Part shown: positions 8,101-16,700 of the stretch, piece by piece
Layout of the letters: every line of letters starts with the position of its first letter
How positions within the stretch are numbered: position 1 is the first letter of the stretch
Notes under the pieces: model-generated
What the model saw: only the letters and a program-made list of their open reading frames with translations
What the model was told of the DNA's origin: nothing
Database searches by the model: none
Program-made: the position numbers and the translations under genes
Assembly: GCA_002490465.1 (NCBI GenBank)
Contig: DKUB01000053.1
Coordinates: 1-36,465, forward strand
From: Lachnoclostridium sp. UBA7215
Lineage (GTDB): Bacteria; Bacillota; Clostridia; Lachnospirales; Lachnospiraceae
Reading direction: 5' to 3'
Length of the DNA stretch: 36,465 nucleotides

Positions 8101-9411
8101 CAGGATTTTTCACTGGCAGCTTCATATGAAATAGTTGTGACAATGGATTATGATGGGCTGGACCTGAAGAAAAACCTTGTTAAGGGATTTTCTTTTAATG
8201 AAAATACGAATGGTGCAGTCGCAGTAACAAAATCCTTCAGCCCGGCGGAAAAAGCAGATGCCGCGTACAGCTATGAGGACGGCGTGGACGGAAAGGCAAT
8301 TACAATGTCCGGTTCATATGGACTAAAGCTTTTGAATGATGCCAGCGCCCTTGGAAAAAATTATACCGTAAGTTTCTGGATGAATCCGAAAAGTGTTGGC
8401 ACAGTATATGATCCGACTTTAACTGCGGGGACATTCTCACCGGAATACTGGCTGAACCTTACGCTGGATGGTAAAATCTGGTCCAGTAACGGAGCGTGGG
8501 TTACGGCAGCTACCAGTGGGGTAGACGGCGCTTATACAGCCAATAAATGGCAGCATGTAACCGTTGTAATAAACGGAGATAAGGAAGGGAATGCACCGCA
8601 GACCGTGTATGGTGAGCTCTATGTGGATGGCGTGCTTATTAATTCCTGTGATGTTGCTAAAGATATCATGTTGAGAAACAACGCGAAGCTTTACTTTGGA
8701 GTAAATGCATGGGATGCTATTTTTAGAGGGGCAGTTGATGAACTCCTGATTTTCAATAAAGCATTGACAAGTGCGGAGGTTCAGGCCATTGCCGGGAAAG
8801 TTGTGACAACGGCAAGCCTTGGAGTAACAGAAACTCCGGATGAAAATAAACCTTCCCAGACGGGAAAACCGGATGACAGCAACCCAACGCCAACTGCCAC
8901 ACCGGATCCGTCCGAGAACGACTCAAAGGTTAAAAAGGTTAATGTGAAAGCGGCAGGATATCCGCTGCTAAACAATACAATAACCGTCGTTAAAGGTAAG
9001 AAAGTAAAACTCGTTTCCAATGCCTCCTCATATAAATCAGGCAACACAAAGGCAGTATCTGTCAGTGCGGGTGGTGTTGTTAAGGCAAAAGCCGTCGGAA
9101 CAGCAAAGATTACACTGAAAAATGGCAAAGCATCTAAGACCGTTACCGTTAAGGTTGTAAAGAGGGCAAAGAAAAATAAGAAACTCGTTCTGAAGAACAA
9201 GAAGCTCACGTTAAAGGTAAAGAAGACTATTGTTATCGGAATCCGCAAACTGACTGCCGGAACAACGGATTTGGTGAAATATAAGTCATCCAATAAGAAA
9301 ACCGCATCCGTGGATGCGTATGGAACGGTAAAGGCAAAGAAAAAAGGAAAAGCAGCAATCACTGTTACTTGTGGTAAGGCTAAGAAAAAGATACAGATAG
9401 TTGTAAATTGA
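5164..9411 (+). CDS. Secreted GH127-type beta-L-arabinofuranosidase with LamG and Ig-like domains
   Basis: A 1415-residue extracellular enzyme expected to release beta-L-arabinofuranose from plant glycans. Parts: signal peptide (about 1-38), Asn/Ser/Val repeat spacer (56-77), GH127 (former DUF1680) catalytic region (about 80-690), beta-rich module(s), LamG-like sandwich (about 1004-1225), Pro/Thr linker (about 1235-1260) and two lysine-rich bacterial Ig domains (about 1262-1415). In the founding enzyme HypBA1 a zinc ion is held by Glu and three Cys, one Cys being the nucleophile. The matching residues are present: Glu392, Glu410-x-Cys412 (NNETCNTYNML) and Cys479-Cys480 (FWCCTGSGMENF). I chose the ATG at 5164 because GGAGGG lies upstream and the signal peptide follows at once. 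A shorter paralogue lies at 13729-17109. Exact linkage specificity is not readable. Confidence 0.9.
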   Translation: MKRKQVPVFGKKAGKRCLAAALSLCLMASGLTVPVDASAKAAKAAVSQESSKSAGDNSVNDNSVVDNSVNDNSVIDNREYFPLDAVEVTDAYYDNALEMDVDNLLALDEDRLLAGFRETAAYAAGMSDDERKAFMKNKTRYGGGWENALIGGHTLGHYLSAVAQGTVSPGLSKEDRDALKNRLDSILDALEECQEKTKGTEYEGYIFGATLPNKNDLDVQFDNVEKGAVNISTQAWVPWYTMHKIVAGLVDSYTVAGSRKALDIANNLAAWIAKRVNSWSAATQRTTLNTEYGGMNDVLYELYKVTDASNKEDIKAAAHQFDETALFETVRKGTANALNGKHANTTIPKFLGALGRYEVDSSETVYLEYAESFWDMVQKNHTYVTGGNSEDEHFGADNVLNAERTNCNNETCNTYNMLKLSRRLFLITGDKKYADYYENTLINAIMSSQDHNTGRTMYFQPMASGYQKVFGTIDTNFWCCTGSGMENFTKLQDSIYFKESGAVGVNLYLASRLTGGGYVIEQTGDLSKSDTMQFNVSGDNLNFNLKLRVPDWVKDGKVNVKLNGEAFDYTAENGYVVIPKEKLAADVSITVQLPMEVTAHNLQDNENVYAFKYGPFVLSAKLGKECQTTGSHGVAVTVPTTKAVRSDTIGISNAASVGDYMKNINENLVKAEGSMDFKLEGTDFDYPFTLHYSQDEESYGIYWSYYVDEEGRGSEEVLAEKDANRLAEATVDKMEQAGRGQYEDRFLLPDGETKDGLVDNGSVGMDAPELSRKATAGGSFGYKMQVLENEDNYLLVTYAKEDDGKPIKISVSDGVASMPIVEEVLDSEKALIDNRTLAKADQADYYQVVYQIPAAVIAANTESLEVLEEGQKVTKRVVTVMFEGTADKESARICKSLSMMKAYRTENELTSLTYKGKEIAKENGKYAITIPYTETPEVSFAIKDSGGYVAVNGKAIDEKEAKKLNLSGGVSTIPVQVYAQDFSLAASYEIVVTMDYDGLDLKKNLVKGFSFNENTNGAVAVTKSFSPAEKADAAYSYEDGVDGKAITMSGSYGLKLLNDASALGKNYTVSFWMNPKSVGTVYDPTLTAGTFSPEYWLNLTLDGKIWSSNGAWVTAATSGVDGAYTANKWQHVTVVINGDKEGNAPQTVYGELYVDGVLINSCDVAKDIMLRNNAKLYFGVNAWDAIFRGAVDELLIFNKALTSAEVQAIAGKVVTTASLGVTETPDENKPSQTGKPDDSNPTPTATPDPSENDSKVKKVNVKAAGYPLLNNTITVVKGKKVKLVSNASSYKSGNTKAVSVSAGGVVKAKAVGTAKITLKNGKASKTVTVKVVKRAKKNKKLVLKNKKLTLKVKKTIVIGIRKLTAGTTDLVKYKSSNKKTASVDAYGTVKAKKKGKAAITVTCGKAKKKIQIVVN
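5329..5394 (+). repeat. 30-bp tandem repeat coding the N-terminal spacer of the GH127 protein
   Basis: Two 30-base units (5329-5358, 5359-5388) differ at only two positions and are followed by GACAAC of a third. They encode DNSVNDNSVV and DNSVNDNSVI. The near-identity suggests recent slippage; copy number may vary between strains. It lies between the signal peptide and the catalytic domain, where length change is tolerable. Confidence 0.9.
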
Positions 9412-9412
9412 C

Positions 9413-9451
9413 TTTACGAATAAATTTAATTTACGAGTAAATGTAATTTAC
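9413..9451 (+). repeat. 17-bp tandem repeat after the GH127 stop codon
   Basis: TTTACGARTAAATKTAA occurs at 9413-9429 and 9430-9446, followed by TTTAC. Each unit holds a TTTAC..GTAAA-like inverted repeat. It sits between the stop codon and the terminator; its role, if any, is unknown. Confidence 0.75.
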
Positions 9452-9456
9452 TTTTT

Positions 9457-9506
9457 CACCCCTCCCGGCCGATATATTAAGAAGACGGTTGAGAGGGGTG
9501 TTTTTT
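9457..9506 (+). terminator. Terminator of GH127 gene whose 3' arm carries the next gene's Shine-Dalgarno
   Basis: CACCCCTC (9457-9464) pairs with GAGGGGTG (9493-9500) and is followed by six T. Inner CCG/CGG pairs may lengthen the stem. The same GAGGGG serves as ribosome site for the ATG at 9507. The loop contains TATATT (9472-9477), a possible -10 with only a poor -35; a transcript starting near 9484 would lack the 5' arm and leave the ribosome site free. The hairpin is seen; the loop promoter is inference. Confidence 0.75.
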
Positions 9507-10037
9507 ATGCAAAATATTTTAGTGGTTGTGGATATGCAAAATGATTTTATAGACGGTGCACTCGGCACACCGGAGGCTGTGGCCATTGTGCCAAAGGTGG
9601 CAGAGAAAATCCGGAATTTTACCGGTAAAGTTTATTTTACAAGGGATACACACGGACCGGATTATCTGGATACTTTGGAGGGAAAAAATCTCCCTGTCGA
9701 GCATTGCATCCGGGGGACAAAAGGCTGGGAAATCTGTACCGGGCTGTCGGATTTGTGTACGGATTCTATTATTGATAAAGGGAGCTTTGGCTCTGTAGAG
9801 CTGGGAGCAAGATTACAGCAGGAAAATGATACCGAACAGATAGCGGGGATAACACTGGTTGGTCTGTGCACCGATATTTGTGTGATATCCAATGCGATGC
9901 TGCTGAAGGCATATCTGCCGGAGACCGATATTTGTATAGATGCTTCATGTTGTGCCGGGGTGACACCGGAACAGCATGAAAATGCACTGGCTGCCATGAA
10001 GGTATGCCAGATACGGATTGAGAATGGTGATATCTAA
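9507..10037 (+). CDS. Isochorismatase-family cysteine hydrolase, probable nicotinamidase
   Basis: A 176-residue cytoplasmic enzyme. The family triad is visible: Asp9 in VVVDMQNDF, Lys91 in IIDKGSFGS and Cys125 in GLCTDICVISNA. A likely metal site, Asp47-x-His49 and His66 in PVEHCIRGTKGWEI, matches the PncA branch, which deamidates nicotinamide to nicotinate for NAD salvage. Other amidohydrolases of the same fold remain possible. I chose the ATG at 9507 because GAGGGG lies 8 bases upstream; an upstream TTG would translate the terminator hairpin. DUF3267 follows 14 bp later on the same strand. Confidence 0.85.
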   Translation: MQNILVVVDMQNDFIDGALGTPEAVAIVPKVAEKIRNFTGKVYFTRDTHGPDYLDTLEGKNLPVEHCIRGTKGWEICTGLSDLCTDSIIDKGSFGSVELGARLQQENDTEQIAGITLVGLCTDICVISNAMLLKAYLPETDICIDASCCAGVTPEQHENALAAMKVCQIRIENGDI

Positions 10038-10051
10038 ATGGGAGAGTGATT

Positions 10052-10696
10052 ATGGGAAAACAGAGACAGCTGACGAAGCGTGAAAGTGTGCGCATGGAGG
10101 AACTAAAGAAAAAAGAGGAGCAGCTGCGGGAGCAGGGTTTCACACGGGTGGATCTGACGGTTGGAATTGTAGCCGCCAATATACTTGCTGTTTTAATCAT
10201 GCTGCCGTTTATATTAATAGACATTTTAGCATTTGTTATGGTGAATGAAAAAGGGGAGTTCAGCTTTTTTCACGAAAATCCCCTGTATACATTCTTGATT
10301 TTGATTGTTTTCCTTATCTGTATTGTATTACATGAATTAATTCATGGGGCGGTCTGGGGAGCTTGTGCGCCCGGACATTTTAAGGATATAGAGTTTGGAA
10401 TTATCTGGTCTGCCCTTACCCCATACAGCACGTGTAAGTCGGAATTAAAGAGATATCAATATATCATTGGGGCTGTTATGCCAACGGTTATTCTTGGTTT
10501 TTTAACTGGGGTAATTGCGGCGCTGACAGGAAGTGGAGGTATCTTGTTTATTTCTGTGTTTATGATTCTGGGCGGCGGGGGAGATTTCCTGATTATAGGA
10601 AAGCTTCTTGCCTATCGGGGAAAGGGAAAAGAGTATGTGATTTTAGATCATCCCAGCGAGCTCGGGCTTATCGTGTTTGAGAGACCACTTTCTTAA
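10052..10696 (+). CDS. DUF3267-type membrane protein with HExxH zinc-protease motif
   Basis: A 214-residue integral membrane protein. A charged N-terminal stretch (about 1-32) is followed by four hydrophobic segments (about 34-64, 79-99, 140-165, 170-195). The second ends in HELIHG (His94-Glu95-x-x-His98), the HExxH signature of zinc metallopeptidases; DUF3267 proteins are regarded as putative membrane proteases. Substrate unknown. I chose the ATG at 10052 because GGGAG lies 7 bases upstream. It may be cotranscribed with the amidohydrolase. Its stop codon directly abuts the stop codon of the convergent gene at 10697, with no terminator in between. Confidence 0.8.
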   Translation: MGKQRQLTKRESVRMEELKKKEEQLREQGFTRVDLTVGIVAANILAVLIMLPFILIDILAFVMVNEKGEFSFFHENPLYTFLILIVFLICIVLHELIHGAVWGACAPGHFKDIEFGIIWSALTPYSTCKSELKRYQYIIGAVMPTVILGFLTGVIAALTGSGGILFISVFMILGGGGDFLIIGKLLAYRGKGKEYVILDHPSELGLIVFERPLS

Positions 10697-11464
10697 TTAC
10701 TTTACCTCATCAATATTGCTGAAGGACCATGCGTGGATATTGATTTCGATAATTGGTGTACCGCAGTATTCACATACTTTCGCACCGAGGGAAGTAAGGG
10801 GAGCGCCGCAGTTGGGACAGTTTACACCTAAGGCATTATCCAGCTCATTTTCCACAAGATTTCGGTCCTGGATATAAATTAAATCGGTATTGTATCTGGT
10901 CTGATATTTGTATTCCTTGGAACCCTCCTGCACCACGGTGGAATCAGCGGCATTGGTAACGTAGTGATAGCATTCTAACGCCGACTGAAACGTAATAATA
11001 CATCTTCCTTCTGTTTTCTTATATTGAGAGATTTCTGTGCGGTGTAGTTTGATTTTCTCAAAGTGTTCATGAAGCTCCCTGGCAGAGAGCATCTGAATAT
11101 AGTTTTCCAGATGGTTTTTCAGCTCTGTATTGCCATCTCGCAGCAGGGCGGGATTGCGCTCCGTGATTGCCCGCAGGTAATCCGTCAGCACGTTTTCTGC
11201 TTTTTCTTTCATCTCATCATAGACAAAGTCCGGAAAATCAGAAATAATTTGCGGGAGAAGCAGTCTTGTCATAGACGAGACAGATTTTGGGGTTGTGGAA
11301 TATTCCTGTCTCATTTGCTGGGCCGCTTTGGAGATGTCAGGTGTGCCGAATAATGCCCGGGAGACCTCTCGTGTTTTTCTTCGAATATATGTTACTCCGC
11401 AGTAAATAGCGGCGATAACTGCCAGAACCAGAACTAAAACAATGATAATTGGTATGTAACCCAT
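10697..11464 (-). CDS. Membrane-anchored protein with Tim44-like region and C-terminal zinc ribbon
   Basis: A 255-residue protein with one N-terminal membrane helix (about 3-27) and a basic stop-transfer (YIRRKTR). A region (about 65-205) resembles the Tim44-like/NTF2-like fold seen in small clostridial membrane proteins. The C-terminal zinc ribbon uses Cys216, Cys219, Cys231 and Cys234 (CPNC..CEYC). The start is set by GGAGGATTATT. The Tim44 assignment is by pattern only and function is unknown. It is transcribed alone, divergent from the leader of the ATPase gene. Confidence 0.75.
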   Translation of the reverse strand: MGYIPIIIVLVLVLAVIAAIYCGVTYIRRKTREVSRALFGTPDISKAAQQMRQEYSTTPKSVSSMTRLLLPQIISDFPDFVYDEMKEKAENVLTDYLRAITERNPALLRDGNTELKNHLENYIQMLSARELHEHFEKIKLHRTEISQYKKTEGRCIITFQSALECYHYVTNAADSTVVQEGSKEYKYQTRYNTDLIYIQDRNLVENELDNALGVNCPNCGAPLTSLGAKVCEYCGTPIIEINIHAWSFSNIDEVK

Positions 11465-11498
11465 AATAATCCTCCATTCCGAGAACGCATTTTTCTAC

Positions 11499-11527
11499 AG
11501 TATATCCATTTTTTTTTATCAAGTCAA
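11499..11527 (-). promoter_or_regulatory. Promoter of the zinc-ribbon membrane protein gene
   Basis: Minus-strand TTGACT (11527-11522), a 17-base A-rich spacer and TATACT (11504-11499), about 35 bases before the start codon. Its -35 is only 12 bp from the -35 of the divergent promoter at 11540. Confidence 0.75.
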
Positions 11528-11539
11528 TGATACAATGTG

Positions 11540-11568
11540 TTGACAATCCGGCAGTCTCATGCTATAGT
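11540..11568 (+). promoter_or_regulatory. Promoter of the leader ORF and ATPase gene
   Basis: TTGACA (11540-11545), exactly 17 bases, TATAGT (11563-11568). Transcription would begin near 11575, giving a leader of about 280 bases before the ATPase start, with a short open frame and a terminator in it. Confidence 0.8.
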
Positions 11569-11641
11569 TTAACTGTTGTAACTAAATGTCAAATTCCGTT
11601 ATGGACAGAGTCTGTAATAAAAATAGAAAGAGGTGATTACT

Positions 11642-11722
11642 ATGACAACAGCATATATTTTCCTATCCGATGTCACGGTAATCTCCTGTGTAAAAGAAAG
11701 CGCAACAGAAAGAAACATCTAA
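11642..11722 (+). CDS. Possible 26-residue leader peptide
   Basis: ATG at 11642 follows GAGGTG with a 6-base gap, as good a ribosome site as those of the real genes here. The 26-codon frame (starting MTTAYIFLSDV, ending ATERNI) stops at 11722, 28 bases before a terminator. I do not recognise the peptide and see no run of one amino-acid codon that would name a signal. It may be a small protein in its own right or a leader that couples ribosome position to the terminator. Confidence 0.4.
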   Translation: MTTAYIFLSDVTVISCVKESATERNI

Positions 11723-11750
11723 TTTCTCTCAATCATAGTTTACCGTCAGG

Positions 11751-11774
11751 CACATCCGTAGGGTGTGTTTTTTT
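11751..11774 (+). terminator. Terminator or attenuator in the leader of the ATPase gene
   Basis: CACATCC (11751-11757) pairs with GGGTGTG (11761-11767), one G-U pair, loop GTA, followed by seven T. No other promoter was found between it and the ATPase start, so transcripts must read through it, suggesting attenuation or partial termination. Confidence 0.75.
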
Positions 11775-11777
11775 GTG

Positions 11778-11800
11778 TTATAGGAAAGATTGATTTATGC
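11778..11800 (+). repeat. Post-terminator motif, copy 1
   Basis: TTATAGGAAAGA-N5-TTATGC begins 3 bases after the terminator T-run. The same arrangement occurs after the T-box terminator (28006-28028). Role unknown. Confidence 0.5.
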
Positions 11801-11854
11801 AATGCGATTGCCGGAAGCTGTTTGTGGCGGGAACGTATGAAATGGAGAGAGATT

Positions 11855-13618
11855 ATGAACAAATTAAAAAAAATATTATTGCCGTTACACGGTGAAAACA
11901 AGGAGCGTTTAGGCAGAATTTATCAGGATAAGCAGGTGTATATCAGCAGCGTACGCAGTTCAGAACAGCCGATTGAAGAGGCGAGGATTTTTCATTATGA
12001 TATGTTTTCTTTTTGGTTTTCCGGTACGGGGATACACAATAAAGAGAGAATGGAATTGTTTGTATCGGTCCCGGCATCCTGTATACCATTTATGGACAAC
12101 GCAAAGGATGTGGACTGCTATCTGCCATTCGAGGATTTTTTGCTGCGGGCAGTCGGACCGGAAATTACAGCTTATACATCCGAAATGGAAAATAGAAATA
12201 AAGATGCCAGGGAAAAGGCACGGTTTATTGTGCAGAAAACAAATGAGTGTATAAGACGGCGGAGCGGACTTGTTTTTGATAAGGCGAGGGAGTCCTTTGT
12301 ACTGAAAATACTATTTTATATGCCGCTCATAAACAATTCCGGGATAAATGCCAAAAGCGGCTTTAAAGCCGTGCGGGGTGTTCTTGAGAGAATTCGGGAG
12401 ACAGTAACCCATCTGGATGAAAAAGCGCTTTTAAACCAGCTTGCCGTTTACCGTCATCAGTCGGAGATCTGGGAGTGGATGACCGTTAATCATAAAATTG
12501 CCTTTGTGGCAAATGGCAGTATTCTTCCAAGGCAGGGGGATACGTCTGGTCCACTGCGGGATGCCGTTCCCTTTTTGTCCCCCAAAAATCTGGAAGAGAC
12601 CATACCCCTTTCAGACGGTACCAGCATAACGGGGATGGCTGTTCCGGAAGGGGTAACGGTCATTACAGGCGGCGGGTACTCCGGAAAGAGTACGCTGTTA
12701 GATGCACTGGAGGCAGGAGTGTGGCGGCACATTCCCGGGGACGGCAGGGAGTATGTGCTGGCACAGCCGGACAGTGTAAAAATCTACGCAGAGGATGGCA
12801 GAGTAGTACACGAAATGGATGTGTCCTTATTTTTTGAGGAAATATCTTGCATAAATTCTTTGAAGACATTTTCGACCGTGCATGCCAGCGGCAGCGTATC
12901 ACAGGCAGCAAACATTATAGAGGCTGTTTATGCGGGAAGCCGGGTGTTGCTGATTGATGAGGATACGAGTGCAACCAATTTTATGATACGGGATGAGCAG
13001 ATGCGCAGGCTGATTCATAAAGAGCCTATTATACCATATACGGATAGGGTGCGTTTTTTGTATGAAAGAGAAGGAGTATCCTCTGTGCTTGTAATCGGAG
13101 GTTCAAGTGAATATCTGTGTCATGCCGATTTCATTTTGATGATGGAAAATTATCAGCTTTTGGATGTGACGGCCGCCGCAAAGGAAATGGTTGCAGGACA
13201 AAAGGTAAATCGGAATATGGAAGGGACATCCTGGGATAAATACCGATATTGGGAAAGGAAGGAACAGGATCAGATACTTCCCTTTTGCCGGTTTGTCAGT
13301 GCTGAAAATACCAAGCTGATCCAGATTGATGGCTGCACGGCAGATGTGACAAAGCTTACGGCACTTACCTCAGAAAACCAGCTGCATACTCTGGCCTATT
13401 TTCTTAAAAAAATATTGACAGAAGGGGATGGTGACCGATGGGAATGCCTTGATATGGCAGAACGTATTTGCGCGCAGATTTTTAACCCGGAGATTATTAA
13501 TCAGATTTGGGGAAATGCGTGGCAGTTTCCTCCGCTTTTTGAAGAAATACGTCCGGTGGATTTGCTCGGCGCCTTATTCCGCATGAGAGGGATTACACTC
13601 CGGCAGGGAGAAAAGTGA
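11855..13618 (+). CDS. Predicted ABC-class ATPase (PF09818 type)
   Basis: A 587-residue soluble protein. It has Walker A GGGYSGKST (272-280), a signature-like stretch ASGSVSQAANIIEAV (343-357) and Walker B LLIDEDTSATNF (365-376). This combination, with a long N-terminal region before the nucleotide-binding site, marks the widespread family of predicted ATPases of the ABC class. No membrane segments or partner permease are present, so it is not a transporter; the biochemical role of the family is not established. I chose the ATG at 11855 because GGAGAGAG lies just upstream; longer frames would start in the leader. It is expressed behind a long leader with a terminator. Confidence 0.85.
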   Translation: MNKLKKILLPLHGENKERLGRIYQDKQVYISSVRSSEQPIEEARIFHYDMFSFWFSGTGIHNKERMELFVSVPASCIPFMDNAKDVDCYLPFEDFLLRAVGPEITAYTSEMENRNKDAREKARFIVQKTNECIRRRSGLVFDKARESFVLKILFYMPLINNSGINAKSGFKAVRGVLERIRETVTHLDEKALLNQLAVYRHQSEIWEWMTVNHKIAFVANGSILPRQGDTSGPLRDAVPFLSPKNLEETIPLSDGTSITGMAVPEGVTVITGGGYSGKSTLLDALEAGVWRHIPGDGREYVLAQPDSVKIYAEDGRVVHEMDVSLFFEEISCINSLKTFSTVHASGSVSQAANIIEAVYAGSRVLLIDEDTSATNFMIRDEQMRRLIHKEPIIPYTDRVRFLYEREGVSSVLVIGGSSEYLCHADFILMMENYQLLDVTAAAKEMVAGQKVNRNMEGTSWDKYRYWERKEQDQILPFCRFVSAENTKLIQIDGCTADVTKLTALTSENQLHTLAYFLKKILTEGDGDRWECLDMAERICAQIFNPEIINQIWGNAWQFPPLFEEIRPVDLLGALFRMRGITLRQGEK

Positions 13619-13642
13619 CATTTTCAAACCGAACAGAACCTC

Positions 13643-13672
13643 TTAACATGGATTGCGTTTTCTTTTTATGGT
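13643..13672 (+). promoter_or_regulatory. Weak candidate promoter of the cytoplasmic GH127 gene
   Basis: TTAACA (13643-13648), an 18-base spacer and TATGGT (13667-13672). No terminator is visible after the ATPase gene, so readthrough is also possible. Confidence 0.35.
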
Positions 13673-13728
13673 ATCATGGTTTTAGCGGAAAAACGTATGT
13701 GAAAAAGTATGCATGACAGGAGGCATTT

Positions 13729-16700
13729 ATGAAAACAACATTTTTTGACTGCCGGGCAGTTGAGGTGACGGATGAATATTATGCGAATGCGCTTGGGTTA
13801 GATACTGATAATCTCCTTGCGCTTGATGAGGATAGGCTGTTGGCCGGATTTCGTGAGACGGCTGCTTATATTGCGGGGTTGGGAGAGCAGGAGAGGCTTG
13901 CGTTTATGAAACAGAAAAAGAGGTATGGCGGGGGATGGGAGAATGCCCTGATTGGCGGCCATACGTTGGGACATTATATAACGGCTGTTTCACAGGGGGC
14001 GGTCAATCCGGGGTTATCCGATACGGACAGGACAGCTCTCAGGGAACGTCTGGATTCTATTGTGGAGGCGCTGGCAGAGTGTCAGAAAATGACAGAGGGA
14101 ACAGAATATGAGGGATATTTATTTGGTGCTGTGATTCCGGAGACAGATAATCTGGATTCGCAGTTTGACCATGTAGAAAAGAGAGAGACAAATATTATGA
14201 ATCAGGCCTGGGTTCCATGGTATACCATGCACAAAATACTCGCCGGGCTGACGGACGCATATGCGATAGCGGGAAACAGACAGGCGCTGACACTGGCAAA
14301 CCGTCTGGCGGGATGGATTGCCAGGCGGGCCAACGCCTGGACAGAAGAGTTAAAGCAGATTGTCCTGGCAACAGAGTACGGTGGTATGAATGACGCCCTG
14401 TATGAACTCTATAAGGTGACAGATGATACGGAACATAAACAGGATATCTGGAATGCGGCACATCAGTTTGATGAGATTACTCTTTTTGAGCAGGTTCTTT
14501 CCGGAGAGGATAATGTTCTGAGCGGAAGACATGCCAATACAACAATTCCTAAGTTCCTCGGTGCACTTTGCCGCTATGAGGCGGATGAGACAGAGACTGT
14601 TTATCTGGAGTATGCCAAAGCTTTCTGGGAGATGGTGACGGAGAGGCATACCTATATTACCGGGGGAAACAGTGAGGATGAGCATTTCGGGGCGGATTCT
14701 GTGATGAATATGACCCGGACGAACTGCAACAATGAGACCTGCAACACTTATAATATGCTAAAGCTCAGCCGGCGTCTGTTTTTGATAACCGGGGAAAAGA
14801 AATATGCTGATTTTTATGAGAGAACGCTGATTAATGCCATTATGTCTTCCCAGGACCACAAGACGGGTCGGACGATGTATTTTCAGCCAATGGCGACCGG
14901 CTATCACAAAATATTCGGCACGGTAGACAGCAATTTCTGGTGCTGTACCGGAACAGGGATGGAGAATTTCACGAAACTGCAGGACAGTATTTATTTTGTT
15001 CGTCAGGGTGTGATTGGTGTCAACCTGTATCTGGCATCCAGGGCGTCCGGGGACGGTTATGTCATTGAGCAGACCGGAGATTTGAGCAAAAAAGACATGA
15101 TGACGTTTTCGGTTTCCGGTGCGTCTGTTGCCTTTTCCATGCTGCTTCGTATACCGGATTGGATAAAAGGTGAGGCAGTTGTCCGTTTTGACGGAAAAGA
15201 ATATGAATATTTAACAGAAAACGGTTATATCTGTATTCCGGCGGAAAAGCTGAATGGCGGAGCGGTCTTTACGGTCCAGCTTCCCATGGAGATAAGGGCA
15301 GAGAACCTTCCGGACGGCGGGGATACTTATGCATTCCGGTATGGGCCGTTTGTATTGAGTGCGGGCCTGGGCACAGAGAAGCAGACAGCAGCATCGCATG
15401 GGGTATCGGTAATGATTCCGATGATAAAGGCCGTAAGCCATGACACGATTGGAATACGCAATGCGTCATCGGTAAAGGAGTTTATAGAAAATATTAATGA
15501 GAACCTTGTAAAAAAAGACGGGGTTATGGAATTTACACTGACAGGAGTATCCGAATCGTATACGTTTACACCGCATTACAATCAGGATGAACAGAGTTAT
15601 GGAATTTACTGGACCTATTATGTGGATGAGGACGGAAGAGGAGCTCAGGTGATCCTGGCGGAAAAGGAGGAAGAACGCCTTTCAGAAGCTGCTGTTGACA
15701 GGGTGGAACAGGTCGGGAGAGGCCAGTATGAATCCCGTTTTCTCCTGCCGGACGGAGAGACAAAGGCCGGACTTGTGGATGGCGGTTCTGTGGGACAGGA
15801 TGCGCCTGCTCTTACAAGAGCAGCACTGGCAGGGGGATTTTTTTCTTATAAAATGCAAGTGGAAAGAGAAGAGGATTTGCTGCTTGTCTTAACTTTCTTA
15901 AAAGAAGATATCGGCAGACCAATACAGATTTCTGTCGGTGATGCTGTGATTGCAGAGGAATTGTGCGGAGACAGAAAAATGGAGGCAGAAACAGAGTTGT
16001 ATTTCCAGGAATCCTTTGTTATATCGAAAGAGGCAGTTGCAGCAGCAATGTCCGGGCTTGATATTCTGGAACAGGGAAATACGGTGTCCATTCAGACCAT
16101 TGAGGTGCGTTTTGCCGGAACGGAACAAAATGAATCGGCAAGAATATGTAAATCTGTCCTTTTGAGGCGGCCATACCGGACGGAGAACGGTCTTGAAAAG
16201 ATAATTTATGATGGAAAAGAAGTTGAAAAGGAATTGGGAGTATACCATATTACGACACCGTGTGATAAAAATCCGGAGGTTTCCTTTGTCATTCGTGACG
16301 GGGGCGGCTATATGGAGATAAATGGCAATGCAGTGGATGAAAAGGAAAAGAAAAAGCTTGTCACAACAGGGCCGGAAACAACGATTGATGTTGTTGTCCA
16401 TGCGCAGAATTTTGCAGAGTCAGAGCGGGCGCAGATTGTTGTGACAAGGGATTATTCAGGACTAAATATAAGAGATGCCTTTGTCCGTGGATTTGCCCTG
16501 GACGGGGATTTGAATGGCGCTGTTCCCGTTCGCCAGGCTGAGAAGCCTCAGCCGATAACCGGTGCCGTGTGTGAATATGTAGAGGGTGTGCATGGCAAGG
16601 CGCTGTTTTTGAGCGGGGAGTTCGGGCTTGAGCTTCTTTCTGACCCGTCACTGCTTGGAAAAAGTTATACGATTAGTTTTTGGATGAAACCGGAGAAAGC

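Noticed and set aside
8781..9362. Long open frame antisense to the GH127 C-terminus (193 residues)
   Set aside because: Hydrophobic and Val/Phe-rich because it mirrors the lysine-rich Ig domains; no ribosome site, no family resemblance.
10591..10620. Third copy of the TATAGGAAAG motif
   Set aside because: Lies inside the DUF3267 coding region, lacks the TTATGC half and the terminator context.
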